From Pyropia haitanensis (lineage: Eukaryota; Rhodophyta; Bangiophyceae; Bangiales; Bangiaceae), in assembly GCA_008729055.1 (NCBI GenBank), contig SDUX01000011.1, positions 124,001 through 188,000 of the forward strand: a stretch of 64,000 nucleotides of DNA, in the 5' to 3' direction. Under the pieces are notes generated by a model, which worked only from the letters and a program-made list of their open reading frames with translations, was not told the origin of the DNA and ran no database searches. Shown in pieces: positions 11,168 through 22,569 of the stretch. Made by a program: the position numbers and the translations under genes. How positions within the stretch are numbered: the stretch's first letter is position 1; each line of letters starts with the position of its first letter.

Positions 11168-12326
11168 CACCGCCGCCGCCACCGCCGCCGCCGCCGCCAC
11201 CGTCACCGGTGCTGTTGCTTGGACCTGTGCTGCTGGAACTGCTGCCGCCGCCCCCGCCCGTGGGGCCGGGGGGCGGGACCTTCTTGTCCTGAGTATCCTT
11301 GGCGGGAGCGTTCTTGACCTCTGTGCCCGTGGTGCAGGCGTCATGGTCACCCAGGGCGTCCCCGTCGTTGTCGTCGTCCACGCCATTGGCAGGCGAGCCG
11401 TGGCCCGCCTCGGTCGGCTGACCGGGCGGCGGGCTTGCAGGCGGGACCGTCGTGGGCGCCGTTTGACGAGCCGGCAGGAAGGCGTCCAGCAGGCCTTGGG
11501 CGGCGGTGGCACCGGCCGGGCTTGCCGCCGACACGGGGGCCGGGTGCGCGATGGGTGCCTGGGCCACCGGCGGCGGCGAGCGGGAGCCGGAGCGATGGCG
11601 CGTCTGGGCCCGGGTCATCATCACGCGGGCCTGTACGGCTGGGTCAGCTGCGCGCTTAGCTGCGTCCGCCGCGAACGCCTTGGCGTACCAGCGCTGGCCA
11701 AGCGTCGAGTCCAAGGAAGCGCGGCGGGCTACGCGGCTGGCGATGGCCGCCTGGGAATCGCCCGCGTGGTCCCACGCCGTCATGCGCGCCATGCTCAACG
11801 CAAGGCGCGACTGGTCACCCGTCACATAGCGGCGCGACGATGACAGCCGAGGAGAGTGGGCAACCGCCCCGGCATCACCATCACCGGCATCTTGAGCAGC
11901 TCCGCCCGGTGACGGCGTGAGAACCGCTTTCTCCACGCGTGCCAGTGTGCCAGCGCCCACAGCAGGGCGCTCAGTGCCAACGGCCACATCAGCCAGCCCC
12001 TCTTCACCACCCAGGTCAATCGTGGCGGGCGCATCACCGGCCGGCGTGGCTGTAGCAACACGGACAGGCAGGGGGGGAAAGTCCGAAACATCCATATTGA
12101 ACATTGCGGACAACCGGCGGCCTGCCAAACAGCGCAACAAGAACGCAGTCACGCTCGAGGAAGAATCGTGGTCGGCCCGACGAGGTCGACACACCCAGGG
12201 CGCTCGGGAGCCGCGCACGATGCGCCCCCCCGACAGCACCCAACACCCGCGGACACCCAAGACCAGCGGGAAAAAAACAGCACCCAGGGCAGCGCGCCCA
12301 AGCGGTACACAGCGATAAGGAGACAC
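6240..12326 (-). CDS. Copia gag-pol polyprotein
   Basis: A polyprotein of up to 2028 residues that copies and integrates the element. The first ATG is 12326; the ATG at 12104 (MFNMDVSDFPPLP) is an equally likely start. Domains in order: Gag capsid-like region with a long poly-Gly insert (about 11097-11207); CCHC zinc knuckle CWHCKEVGHLRRDC (about 10230-10271); protease around IIDPGATATVAG (about 10062-10103), with DPGA where Copia usually has D-S/T-G-A; integrase HHCC finger (about 9450-9590) and a DDE core (VAMDLAS near 9385, LGDGGGEF near 9222, GICERHN near 9115); reverse transcriptase with STAFLQG and the catalytic VHVDDFLF (about 7340-7370); RNase H with LVLFTDSS, AAEAFAL and VVTDS (6600-6900). 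There are no internal stops, so it should be functional unless the altered protease motif matters. No separate gag frame or frameshift is seen. Confidence 0.96.
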
Positions 12327-12368
12327 CCAGCGCTCGAGGAGAAACAGACCCTACAGAGGAAGCTACCA

Positions 12369-12644
12369 TGTGGGAATAAAGGTCTGTATCTTCCTACCGA
12401 CCCCGTCTGTCACCGTCCGCCCTCGGTGCGCCCGACTATGTACGGGGCCTGACCCCTCACTCCCACTCACTGCAGCGCCCCCCCCCCACACGGCCTCTCA
12501 CAGGCAACTGTCTCTTGCGGGGCGGGGTGGTGCCGCTCGTCTGCCGCGGCGGTCGGTCGACCCGCTTCGTGGGCCGATCGTACTTGTCCGCGCCGCCGCA
12601 TAACTCCACCGTGGACTTGACCATTCGTGTCATGGCCACTCACA
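12369..12644 (-). repeat. 5' LTR of Copia element
   Basis: 276-base LTR upstream of gag-pol, where element transcription should start. Identical by eye to the 3' LTR. The primer-binding site begins at its inner edge (12368, reading leftward). Confidence 0.96.
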
Positions 12645-12649
12645 CATCT
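12645..12649. repeat. Target site duplication, right copy
   Basis: CATCT, matching 5812-5816. Confidence 0.9.
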
Positions 12650-14616
12650 GTCCGCACGATACGCACTATTCAGGGATGGGTGATCTCACTGCTGTGTGCC
12701 GTCGTGTGCACCCCCGCCCGCCACGCCGAAGCGGGCCGGCCGACCGGTCGACCAGTCGCGCACCGGACAAAACCGCACGCCCCGTGGCCACGGCCGTCGC
12801 GGGGGCGGCAGCAGCAGCGGCCGGTCGGTGCCGCAACTGCCGAGCCCCACCGGTGGGCCCGCCGGCCGGCTGTCCCGCCCCGATACGCTTGTCTCCTCGC
12901 AGCTGTGACCAATGCGACGTCTTGTTAACGTATCCGCTGAAGCTAGCCGGCGGCGTCGTAGCGCTAGAGGGAGAGCGCACCATCGCTCCCCGGGCGGCCC
13001 TGGTGGCGAGAACAAGACAACAGTGCAGACCAGCAATGCACCCCGTTGAGGAGACAATATAACAGCTGCAGAGACAGATTGGAGAAACACATACCTCTGG
13101 CCAAACTGCGCAGTCTGTCAAGAAGGCCACCCGAAGCACTAAGCATGCCGTTTCCATTCATCCGCGTTAGTCTAGTGTATATTCTACTGCTCGTTTCATT
13201 TGAGGCGATTCGCCTCAATTGAGGACGTTTTTTTAGCGGCCGTTTTCAGGGTCTATCACTCATCTGAGAAAATGACGCCAGAAACGGACTCAGCGCAGTT
13301 TATTTGCCTTTGGGGAAACCGGTGGACGCCCAAAGACGATGGGTTGTCATCGGTTGGCGCCCACTGTTCCGCGCGACCGACTGCTTCCGATGGCGCAAAC
13401 ACCGCCCCAGTCGTAGCGCAGGGCACTTCCTGAAGAGCCGCAGTATGGCCAACAGCCGTTTGGCAGATGGTGCGCTCGCGCTACTCCAAGCTTGTACGGC
13501 GGCGTCCGTCACAGTGCTCCTCAGAGGAGCATGCGTCCGCGCCATGTACCCTGCCTACCACGCTTGCCTCGGATTGCCTTCCATTGCACTCCTGCGCCCA
13601 CCACCAGCGCTCCCCATCCCTTTGCTCCGCACCCCTTCCCCTTGCTGCAGCCGCGGTAAGCTCCGCCGCCCCTTTTGCCTCGCCCCCTGCCCATCCTCCC
13701 CCCTCCGCCAGCGCTTCCCTCCACCGGCGCCGTCTCCCCCCCTCCCCCCACCTCCCCGTCTTGTCTACACCAAGGGTGAGCCCCAGACTGCCGGCTGCAT
13801 GCCCACTGCCACCCCCACCGCAGATCCTGCACCCATCGCCGCCCCTGCCACTCGCTCTACCCCCGCTGTGCCCGTTGCCCCGGTTCCCACCGCCACCCAA
13901 GCCCCCATCCCAACCCCCCCCCGCCCTCGCCGGCGTCCTCGGGGGCCCGGTAGGAATCGTCGCCTGGAGGTGGGCGCCGCGATGCACACGAAAGCGCTCC
14001 GCGAGACTTGTTACTGCCCAGCGGCCTGGCAAAACGGCACCGCCGGGTCGCACTTTCCCGTATGCGATCGACGTGTGGTAAGCTGGATTCGTCGCGGCCG
14101 CCGTCGCCGACGACGCGACCGTACGCCGCGCGAACTCCTGCCATGATGTCGTTAAGGGGTACAAGATGACGCGGTTGTGGCCGTTCCAGTTGTGTATATG
14201 GCAGGGGTGTGCAGAGAAATTGTCGTGTGCTACGGAAAGCAAATCTGACGCGCGCCGAACGCAATCCGGCCTGGATGCCTTCCGTCGAATCGAAGACAAT
14301 TTTCCTACAAATATGCCTGTAGTGTGTTTTAATCCGTGTAGAGGAGTGCCACTTTCATGGAAGGCTGGACAGATGTCGCAACTGCAAGTGGCGCGCCTGG
14401 TCGTGCTCGATCGACCGCAGAGGTTATGCACCAAAAGTTTGGAGGAATTGATAAATCTTACGATCAAGATTAATGACGATCGAGATGCTGGCAGGTTGCG
14501 CCTCGTCGGTGACACCGGCGTAGTCGCATCCTCTTCCGTGGCGGCCCGTGCGTCGTGCGTCGTTTGGAGAGTGCGTGAACAAGCCGCGGGGCTGCCGTAA
14601 CCTACTTGTCGTCATC
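12650..14616. other. No confident gene between Copia and eL42
   Basis: Several overlapping open frames (for example 13304-14146 +, 13481-14515 -) lack family motifs. The middle part (13600-13960) is C-rich and Pro-coding; 14160-14560 is less GC-rich. Hairpin arms at 13200-13207 and 13211-13218 (8 bp, 3-base loop) form a near-perfect palindrome. The right end contains the eL42 promoter and 5'UTR. Confidence 0.35.
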
Positions 14617-15571
14617 ATGGTACGTGATCCTTCTTGTGTGCACTTCTGTGCGCCTGTTTTGCGACGTCCAGGTGTGACGGCTGCGTGGTGCACTGGTTGC
14701 TGGTTGACTTATGATTGACGTTGTCGCGGCGGACGCTGACCGGTGCCTCCGCTCCCATCTCGTTCCCTGTCTGTCGTTCATGGTCTGTTTTCTCCATTGG
14801 CTCCTTCCACAGGTGGTTGTGCCGAAGTCCCGGAACACCTTCTGCCCTGCGAAGGACTGCCAGAAGCACACCCTTCACAAGGTGACCCAGTACAAGACTG
14901 GGAAGGCCTCCAAGTTTGCGCAGGGGAAGCGTCGTTACGACCGGAAGCAGAGCGGGTACGGTGGTCAGACCAAGCCCGTGTTCCACAAGAAGGTACGTTG
15001 TGCACGTGGTTGAGTCTTGGGTGGGGAGGGTTCGCACAGCTGGCGGTGCTGTCCGTGGCGCTGGTCGTCTGGGTGTGTCGCGCGACGTGCATTGTCTTCT
15101 ATCGCTGGCCGCGTGTTGGTGTGATCGCACCGTGGGTCGACCGTGGGGCGGGCATCAAGGTGGGACGTGCGGTTGGGGTCCACCCGGCCTCTCGCCGTTG
15201 GTCGCACGTGGGCACGCGGCACGGGGTGCCCCGCTCCGGTAGTCGGCGATGATCGGAGGCAGAGGCGGCATGCCTTTGAGTGTGGATGCACAGTTGTTGA
15301 CGTTGCCAGTTGTCTCTGCGCCCTTTGTCGCGCTTGTGCGCTCGTACTGGGAAGCACACGCGTGACTATGCTCGTCCCTGCCTTGTCGCCGGTTTCCTCT
15401 GGTGTGTCTTTTCATCCCTGTTGAGCCACCCCTCAGGCCAAGACCACCAAGAAGGTGGTCCTCCGCCTCGAGTGCACCGTCTGCAAATACAAGTCGCACA
15501 AGACGCTGGCCCGGTGCAAGCACTTTGAGCTGGGTGACCAGAAGAAGACCAAGGGTGTGGCCACCTTCTAG
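14617..15571 (+). CDS. RPL36A: 60S ribosomal protein eL42 (L36a/L44), two introns
   Basis: Large-subunit protein near the ribosomal E site. Exons are 14617-14619 (only the ATG), 14813-14992 and 15437-15571, giving 105 residues. Intron 1 (193 bases) and intron 2 (444 bases) both have GTACGT-type donors and CAG acceptors, all in phase 0. The spliced product starts [20 protein letters not shown], continues [20 protein letters not shown] and ends [14 protein letters not shown], matching the family end to end. The zinc-binding cysteines (CPAKDC and LECTVC...RC) are present, as is the GGQ-like motif GGQTKP. A first exon that stops exactly after the start codon is common in ribosomal protein genes. 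A 17-base T tract follows 33 bases after the stop. Confidence 0.97.
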
Positions 15572-16696
15572 ACTAAAGAGGCGCTTGTGCGCGCGGCTTG
15601 GGCTTTTTTTTTTTTTTTTTCTTTCGTTCCTCCGCCCCTGGACTGCGCTTTGTCTGACCTGCACCCTGTGGCTTGCACTCAGTGGGTCACGGGCGGCACT
15701 CGCCGTGGCCCTCGGTAGACGATGCCCAACCTCTGAACACGTCCCAGGGGAGCGTGGGCACTGAGGGACCGCCGCAACCAGCGTCATCCGAGCGGCCGCC
15801 TGTTTTTGCAAAGAGGAACGACGGGGCGCGTGGCCTGCGCCCTTTGTTTCCTGTCCTCTGCCTCCCTGCTGCACCCCGGTCAGACACGTGCCGCAGCTTG
15901 CACCCCGTGGGCCACGAACTGCATCCCGCCAAGGGCCTCGTGTCGACGACCCCACACCGCTCACCACGACAGGGGCGGGCGTGGCCAGCGACCGTCCGAC
16001 GCCGACCGCGATCACCCACAAGGGCAGCGCCTCACGAAACAAGACTGGGCCCAGGGCACACACACCCTCTACGACAGGGGGAGGCGTGGACAGCCAGGGA
16101 CGCCCACCTCCGTCGTCGCCTGAGCTCCTACCCGTTCCACCCCAACGACGGGGCTTGCGCGCGCCGTCTGCGTGTTTTGCTTTTTTTTTTTTTTTCTCCT
16201 CCCTTCCCCTGTCCTCCCGCTGCACCCGGTCGGGCACCCGCCCCAGCTCCCACGCGGTGCACGACGCACAGCACCCCGCCCCAGCCACCCGCTCCACAAC
16301 GCCAAACCGCTCCGCCACGACGCGGTCGCGGGCGCGGGCGCAGCCCCCCCCCCCTCCCCCCCCCCCCGGACCGCCGCCGCCGCCGGCCGCGGCCTCGCCC
16401 CCACCGGCAGCACCCCCCCCCCCAAAATCGACAAAAAAAAAACCAAAAAAAAACAAAAAACGGCACACGCCCCGCCACGCGCGCGCGCGCGGCGGTTACG
16501 CGTCGGTCTCAGTATTTTTTTTTTTTTCAAAGCCGCAGCGACACCCGCAGCCGCCGCCGGCGCTGCGGCGTCCACGTGGGCGGGTTGACGCGGCGGCCGC
16601 CGACGGTCACGCCGCGGCGGCCGGCGGCGCCGCGGCCCGCGTCGGCCGGCGGCTGCGGGTCGGCAAACCGCACGCCGCCGCCGCCGGCGGCGGCGG
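15572..16696. other. Intergenic with poly(dA:dT) tracts
   Basis: Separates eL42 (+) from the AMP-ligase-like gene (-), so both 3' ends face it. It holds T17 (15604-15620), T15 (16181-16195), an A-rich cluster (about 16433-16460) and T13 (16515-16527). The C-rich extreme-GC block begins near 16300. No gene was recognised. Confidence 0.5.
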
Positions 16697-17463
16697 TCAC
16701 CACCCGCCGCGGGGGGGCGGCCGCGCCGCCGCCGCGGCCCGCCGCGTCGACCGCGTCGGGTGGGGCGGCCACACCCGCCCCCGGCGCGGGGACCCCCCCC
16801 CGCCACCCAACGGTGCCGCCGCCGCCGCCGCCGTCGACGGTGGCGGCGGCGGCGGCGGCGGCACAACCTCCCCGAGCGCCGGCAGCGCCTCGGTCGCGGC
16901 GGCGAGCGCGGCGCGGTCGAGGCCGTCGAGGGCGCCGCCCCAGCCCGTCACCTCGAAAAAGCGGACGGGCACCGCCTCGGCGGGCAGCGCCGCCGCCGCG
17001 TGCGCGGCGAGCCACCGCGCCGACACGCGCGCGCCGCGCTTGGCCACGTACGCGAGCGCCAGCTCCACCACCACGTCACCCCGGGGGTCACCGCCGCCGT
17101 CGCCGTCGCTGCTGCACGTGCCGCCGCTGGCGGCGGCGCGACGGCCGCCACCGCCGCCGCCGCTCGCAGCGGCACCCGCCGCCGCGGCGGGGGTGCGGGT
17201 GGATGCAGCCGCCGCTGCTGCCGGCGCGGCGGTGGCGGCGGCGATGGCGGTGGCGGTGGCGGTGGCGGTGGCGGTGGGGGCGGCGGCGGTGGCACCCGCT
17301 GCGGGTGTTGCCTCCTCTTCGGTCGTGGACGCGGACGACACGGTCGACGATGGCGGCGACAGGGGCGGCGGGGAGCGGGGCAGCGGCGGTACCGCCGGCG
17401 GCGTGTCGGCCGTCGCCGCCGCGGCCGCCGCGTCGGGCGGTGCCGGCGCGCCAGCGCCCGGTG

Positions 17464-17495
<32 letters not shown>

Positions 17496-18196
17496 ACCCC
17501 CACCGGCCGGCGGCGGCGGCGGCCAAACGCGCGCGCCGACGCGATGGACGGGTGCGACGCCATGACCGCGTCGACGGCGGCAAGGTCGATCGCGACGGTC
17601 GTCAGCAGCGCCGCCTGGTCGCCGCTGGGCGACACGAGCAGCCGCGACGCGGGGCGCCCGCCGCCGCCGTCGCCGCCGCCGCCGCCGCCGCCGCCCTGAC
17701 CACCACCATCAACACCGCCGCCGCCACCGCCGCCGCCGTCGCCACCGCCGCCGCCGCCGCCGCCGCCACCCCCACCACCGCTGGCGGCGACCCCCCCCCT
17801 GACCCCCTCGCGCGGTGGCCTCCCCCCCCCGGCACCCCCCCCAGCCACCAGCCACCCCCCCCCCCGCCCATCTCCACACCCCCCCTCCGCGTGCGCCGCC
17901 GGCGCCGCCACCGCCGCCGCCGCCGCGCACGTAACGCACAGCTCACCCGACAGTGCGGGCGGCCGCCCCCCCGCCCCCCCGCCTCCTCTCCCCCCCCCCC
18001 CCCTCCTCCCCCCGCCACCCCCCGCCCCCGCCGCCGCGCGTCGGCCGCCGCCGCGTCCGCGTCCGCCGCGGCCGCCGCGATCCGCCGCGCCGCCGCCACC
18101 ACCGCCGCCGTGTGCGCCTGTGCCTCCGTCGCGGCCGCCGCGGCGGCGAGGACGCACGCGGTCACCGCGTCGGCGGCGGCGCCGAGGATGGATACG

Positions 18197-18232
<36 letters not shown>

Positions 18233-18901
18233 AGCGCACCCCGCCCGCCGCCCACCACCGTGGCCGGCAGAGACGACGGCGGGGGGGGGGCGCCGGCGGG
18301 GGTGGCCAACGCCACCCGCAGCGCCGTGTCCTCCGCCGCTTGGGCGGCGGCGGTGACCGCGTCGGGGGTGGGGAGGGTGGCGGAGGAGGCGAGGAGGCCG
18401 GCGGTGGCGGCTTCGGCGGCGGCCAGCCGTGCCTCTACTGCCGCGGTCGGCACCGGCGGGGCGGTGGGCGTCGCGTGGTCACCCGCGGCGGGTGATGCCG
18501 CCTCGGGAGGGGTGGACACGGGGGAGATGGGCGTCGCGGCGCGCTCGACCGCCGCCAGCACCTCGGCCGCGGTGGTGGCTGCCGCCGCCTCGGCCGCGGT
18601 GGTGGCCGCCGCCGCCTCGGCCACGGTGGTGGCCGCCGTCGGTTGGGCGGCCGCCGCCGCCGGCGCGGCGGTGGCGGCCGCCACGGCCTCGGTGGCGACG
18701 GCGGCGTCCGTGGCCGTCGCCATGGCCGCCCCGTCGACAGCCGCCGGTGGCTCGCGTGCCGCCGTGCCGGGCACCGCCGCCGCCGCCGCTGGGGCGTCGG
18801 CCGACGCGGCCGCCGCCGGCAGCGTGGCCGGCGGTCCGGCTCGGGACGCGTCGGCGGTGCCAACAGCGGTGGCCGCGGCGGTGGTGGTGGCCGCGGCGGC
18901 A

Positions 18902-18936
<35 letters not shown>

Positions 18937-19028
18937 AGTGGGGTCGGCGGCGGTGGTACCGGCGGCGGCGTGCTCGTCGGCCGCGGGCGCACCCTCGGCC
19001 GCCTCCCGGGCCGTCGGTGGCGCTCGTG

Positions 19029-19064
<36 letters not shown>

Positions 19065-19845
19065 TGGTTGCCCCCACCGCCGCCTCGTCGGCAGGCGGGG
19101 GGTCGGTGGCGCCGCCGCCGCCGGCTGTGGCCGCCGCCGCCGCCGCTGCCGCCGCCGCCGCCGCCTCCGTGCCTGTCACCGCCGGCGGTGGTGGCGGCGG
19201 CGACGCGGTGGGGCCCCCCCCGCGACCGCCGCGGCAGCGGCGGCCACGTCCGCCGCGGCCGGCCGGTCCTCCCCCCCCCCCTCCCCCGCGCCGAGCAAGT
19301 ACACGTACCCCTGCGTGTCCACCCACCCCCGGTCACCCGTGGCGAGCCGACGCACCCCCCCCCCCCCCCCCCCTCCCCCCCCTCCCCGTCCTCCCCCTCT
19401 TCTTCGTCGCCCACCCACGACGCGAGGCGGTCCCCCCAGAGCGTCAGCTCCCCCCCCGGCCCCACCTCCACGCCCACCCCCCCCCGAGGCGCCCCCCACT
19501 CGTCGGCACCGTATCCGCCAGCCCATTCACGCCGGCAATGCCGCCCGCGCCGGCCGGCGCGTACGACGGCAGCAGCGGCACGCGGAGCGCCGCTTCCGCC
19601 GCGACGAGCGACGCGAGCGACGGCAGCAGCGGCGGCGTCGGGGCACCCCCGGCGGCGGCGCCGCCGCCGCCGCCCCCACTCCCTGGCAGGACGAGCCGCA
19701 CAAACGCGAGGCCCGGCGGCACCACCGCCGGGTCCGCCGCGGCCGTCGCGGCGGCGACGAGCGCCGCCAGGCCGACCACGTCCGTCGACAGGTACGTCGC
19801 GCCGACCGCGGCGGCGGCGGCGAGCACCGCCCGCCCCCCCGCTAG

Positions 19846-19892
<47 letters not shown>

Positions 19893-20730
19893 GCGGCGGC
19901 GGCGGCGCGTCGCCGCCCACTGGCGGCGGCGGCACGAGCGCCAGGTGGCCGCCCGACGCGATCGACGCGGCCACCTGCACCGCCGCGTGGAGCGACCGCG
20001 GCGGGTGGGCGAGCACCGCCGCGTCTGCCGGGCACAGGCCGTAGGCGGTGACGAGGCACCGCGCGGCGCCCGCGACGGCCGCGTGGGACAGCACCAGCAC
20101 CCCCCCGGCGGCGGGGATGAGGACGGCGGGGTCGTCTGGCGCGGGAGGGGGGGGCAGCGCCCCGGCCGCCGCGCCGTCGCCGCCGCCGACGCGGACGCCG
20201 TCGCGGTGGATGGCGACGAGGCCGGACGCGGGGTCGGCGCCTTCCGACACGACGGCCAGGACGGGGACGCCGCCCGCGGGGGGGGATGGGGGAGCGCCCG
20301 TCGCGGCGGCCGCGGCCGCTCCGCCGGCGACGTCGAGGACCACGTCGACGGCGGCGAGCCGCACGCCGCCCTCCCCGTCGAGCGCGAGCGTCGCGCCCGA
20401 CCGCCCGACGCCCAGCGCGGCAACGACGGCGAGCCAGGCGGCCGCCGCGGCGCCGCCACCCGCGCCGCCGTCGGCCGCGTCGGCGCCGACGCGGACGACC
20501 GAGCCCGGCCCGACGCCCGCAACGGCGAGCCCCGCGGCGACGCCGCCGACGGCACGCCGCAACGAGGTGTAGGGGAGGGTGAGGGCGCCAACGGTGAGGG
20601 CGGGGCGGGAGGAGCGGGGGGGGAGCGCCGCGAGGGGGAGCCGCCGCGCCGGCCGGGGCGAGTGGTGCGCCGACCGGGGGGAGGCGCGCGACGGGCGGCC
20701 GACCGGGGCGGGGGTGCCGACGCTCGCCAT
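16697..20730 (-). CDS. AMP-dependent acyl ligase-like gene, frame broken at G/C runs
   Basis: Resembles the acyl-CoA synthetase/adenylation superfamily, which activates acids with ATP. The start ATG at 20730 has a GCCATGG context. Frame 1 (to about 19490) has an N-domain (LTLPYTSLRRAVGGVAAGLA), DDPAVLIPAAGGVLVLSHAA where the ATP-binding loop should be, and LPSYAPAGAGGIAGVNGL. Frame 2 (about 19490-19390) has GPGGELTLWGDRLASW; frame 3 (about 19350-19270) has LATGDRGWVDTQGYVYLLG, the conserved A7/A8 region. A long Ala/Pro-rich insertion (about 19200-17950) follows. Then come VAIDLAAVDAVMASHPSIA and VRFFEVTGWGGALDGLDRAA, matching the small C-terminal domain. Frame changes fall on C or G runs, for example 19351-19382. 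The Ser/Thr-Gly-rich A3 loop and the catalytic Lys are not seen, so it may be inactive, extremely divergent or misassembled. Substrate unknown. Confidence 0.55.
19855..19897. repeat. GGCGAC hexamer repeat in ligase-like gene
   Basis: About seven GGCGAC units that encode alternating Ser-Pro on the minus strand within the ligase-like reading frame. Confidence 0.75.
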
Positions 20731-21209
20731 GGCGCGAGCGGGCGCACCCCCCCAGTCGATCCACAAGAGGGGGGGGGCGAGGCGGCGTCAGCGACAGCGG
20801 GGGGAGAGAGGGGAGGAGGGGTGAGAGAGGGGAGGGAGTGAGGGGCGGCGGCTGGGAGAGCAGCGGGGGGAAGGAAAGAGAGAGAAAAAGGGGAGGGAGA
20901 CTGCGGGAAGACGGGGGGAGAGAGGGTGAAAGGGGGGGGCGGCAGCGGCAGCGGAGATGGAGGGGGGGGGGGGGGGGGGGGTGGCGCCGCTCAACCGCGC
21001 CTAGACGAACAAAAAAAAAAAACGCGGGATGCGCACCGCGGCGGCGGGGGGGCGGCGGGGGGCACCCGCCGTCGCGGCCGGCGCCGTTGCCGCGGCGGCG
21101 GAGCGGAAGCGCCGCCGGCGGGCCGCGGCTCGGTCGGCCGCCGCGGCGGCCGCGCGCGCGCGCGGCAGCGGCGCCGCCGCCGACGCGCGGCACCGACCGG
21201 CGGCGCGGC

Positions 21210-21242
<33 letters not shown>

Positions 21243-22560
21243 GATCGCCGCGGCGCGCGGGCGGTCGGCGCGCGCGGCAGACGGGGGTGTGGCGGTCGCG
21301 GCGGCGGTGTGGCGGTCGTGGCGGCGGCCGCGGCGCGGCGCGCGCGCGTGGCCGGCGGCGCTGGCGGCGGGGCTGGTGGCGGGGGGGACGACGGCGGTCA
21401 CGGTGCGTGGCCGCCCGGGGGGGTGGGGGAACCTGTGGGAAGGGAGGGGGGGGGGGGGGAGGGGGGGAACGCGCCTGAGCGGGGAGCGCGGGAGGGGGAC
21501 CGCCGCCTCCACACTGGCGGGGGTGGTGGTGGGGTGTGCCGCGGGAGGGGGGGGGGGGGGGAGGAGGAGGAGGAGCGCGGTCGGCGTCGGGCCAACCCGC
21601 CGCGCGACGCCCGCTCGGCCGCCCACCCGAGACTGTCACTACTGTATGCCGAGGCATGGGGGGGGGGGGGGGGGGGGTGGCGGCCGTCACGTGCAAACGC
21701 GGGGGAAACGGCCCCAGCGGGAGTGGTGGCGGGGTGGGGGGGGGGGGGGGGGTGGCGGGGGAAACGGCGGGAGGAGGGCGTGGGGGTGGTGGGGTGGGTG
21801 GGGTATCCGCTCGGGGGGGCACTCGTCCAAGCGCCCGTCGGACGGTGCGCGCTGCTGACCAGTGGGCCACGCTGGCCGTTTGGGGGCGCTGTGGGGGTGG
21901 CGACGCCGCCCCCGCCACCCGGCCCGCCGCGGCGGCTGTCGACACTGGCGCGCGCGCCACCGACGGCCGGCGGGGTGCGGGCGGGCGGGCGGGCGGGCGG
22001 GGGGGGGCGTCTGCGGCAGCCGCGACGGCGGCACGGGCGGGCGGGCGGGCGGCACCCCCGGCGGCCGCCCGTGGGCGGAGCCGCCACCCCCACGCCCGCG
22101 TCGGTGGAGGGGGGCGGCGGCGGCGCGGCTCGCGCCGCCCGTCGCGACCGCGCCGTGGGGGGGGGGGACCGCGCCGTCGCGTCGCTACGTACGCCGCGGC
22201 GGGTGCCGCGGCCGGCGGGGCTACCAGTTGGACGGCTCCGTCTGGCGGCGGGGGGGGGGGGGGGGGGGGTGCGCGGGGGGGGAAGGTGGTGGCCACCCGC
22301 CCGCCGACGACCCACCGTCGGCGACGCGTGGGGGGGGGGGGGGGGGGGGGGATTGCGTGCCGCCTGTGCGTGTCGCCCCCCGCCCGCCGCGCATCGTTGG
22401 GGGCGCCAGCCGCCGCGGGCGGCGGCGGCGGCGGCGGCGGCGGGGCGGCGTGTCGACAACGTCAGCGGTGCGGGGGGGGGGGGGGTGGCGTCAGCAGACG
22501 CGGCTGCAGGGGGCGGACGGCGCGGATGGGGCGGCGCCGCCGAGGGTGGGGGGAGGCAGC
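20731..22560. other. Extreme-GC stretch, no gene recognised
   Basis: Contains the presumed promoter of the ligase-like gene (20731-21000, purine-rich GA/GGGA repeats) and an A12 tract (21011-21022). After it come long G runs. An open frame begins with an ATG at 21029, just after the A tract, and encodes an Arg/Ala-rich protein of unknown nature. Many frames on both strands are open only because stop codons are rare at this base composition. I do not support a gene here. Confidence 0.35.
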
Positions 22561-22569
22561 GGTCCCGCC

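Larger units (their letters stand above)
5817..12644 (-). mobile_element. Full-length Ty1/copia LTR retrotransposon
   Basis: A 6.8-kb element transcribed leftward. Two 276-base LTRs (5817-6092 and 12369-12644) are identical by eye, including a C10 run. They have TG...CA ends and are flanked by the 5-bp duplication CATCT. One uninterrupted gag-pol frame lies between them in the order Gag, protease, integrase, RT, RNase H, which defines Copia rather than Gypsy. Just inside the 5' LTR, on the minus strand from 12368, the sequence starts TGGTAGC, matching the CCA end of eukaryotic initiator tRNA-Met, a usual Copia primer. A polypurine tract next to the 3' LTR is weak. Identical LTRs and an intact frame imply a recent, possibly still mobile insertion. 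Confidence 0.97.

Noticed and set aside
11090..11215. GCC/ACC triplet array as CRISPR-like repeat
   Set aside because: Simple triplet repetition encoding poly-Gly in Gag; no spacers.
5817..12644. Element as Gypsy or an endogenous retrovirus
   Set aside because: Integrase precedes reverse transcriptase, which is the Copia order, and no envelope frame is present.
17000..20050. Plus-strand open frame of 1094 codons
   Set aside because: Antisense shadow of the ligase-like gene; its translation is poly-Ala, poly-Arg and poly-Pro.
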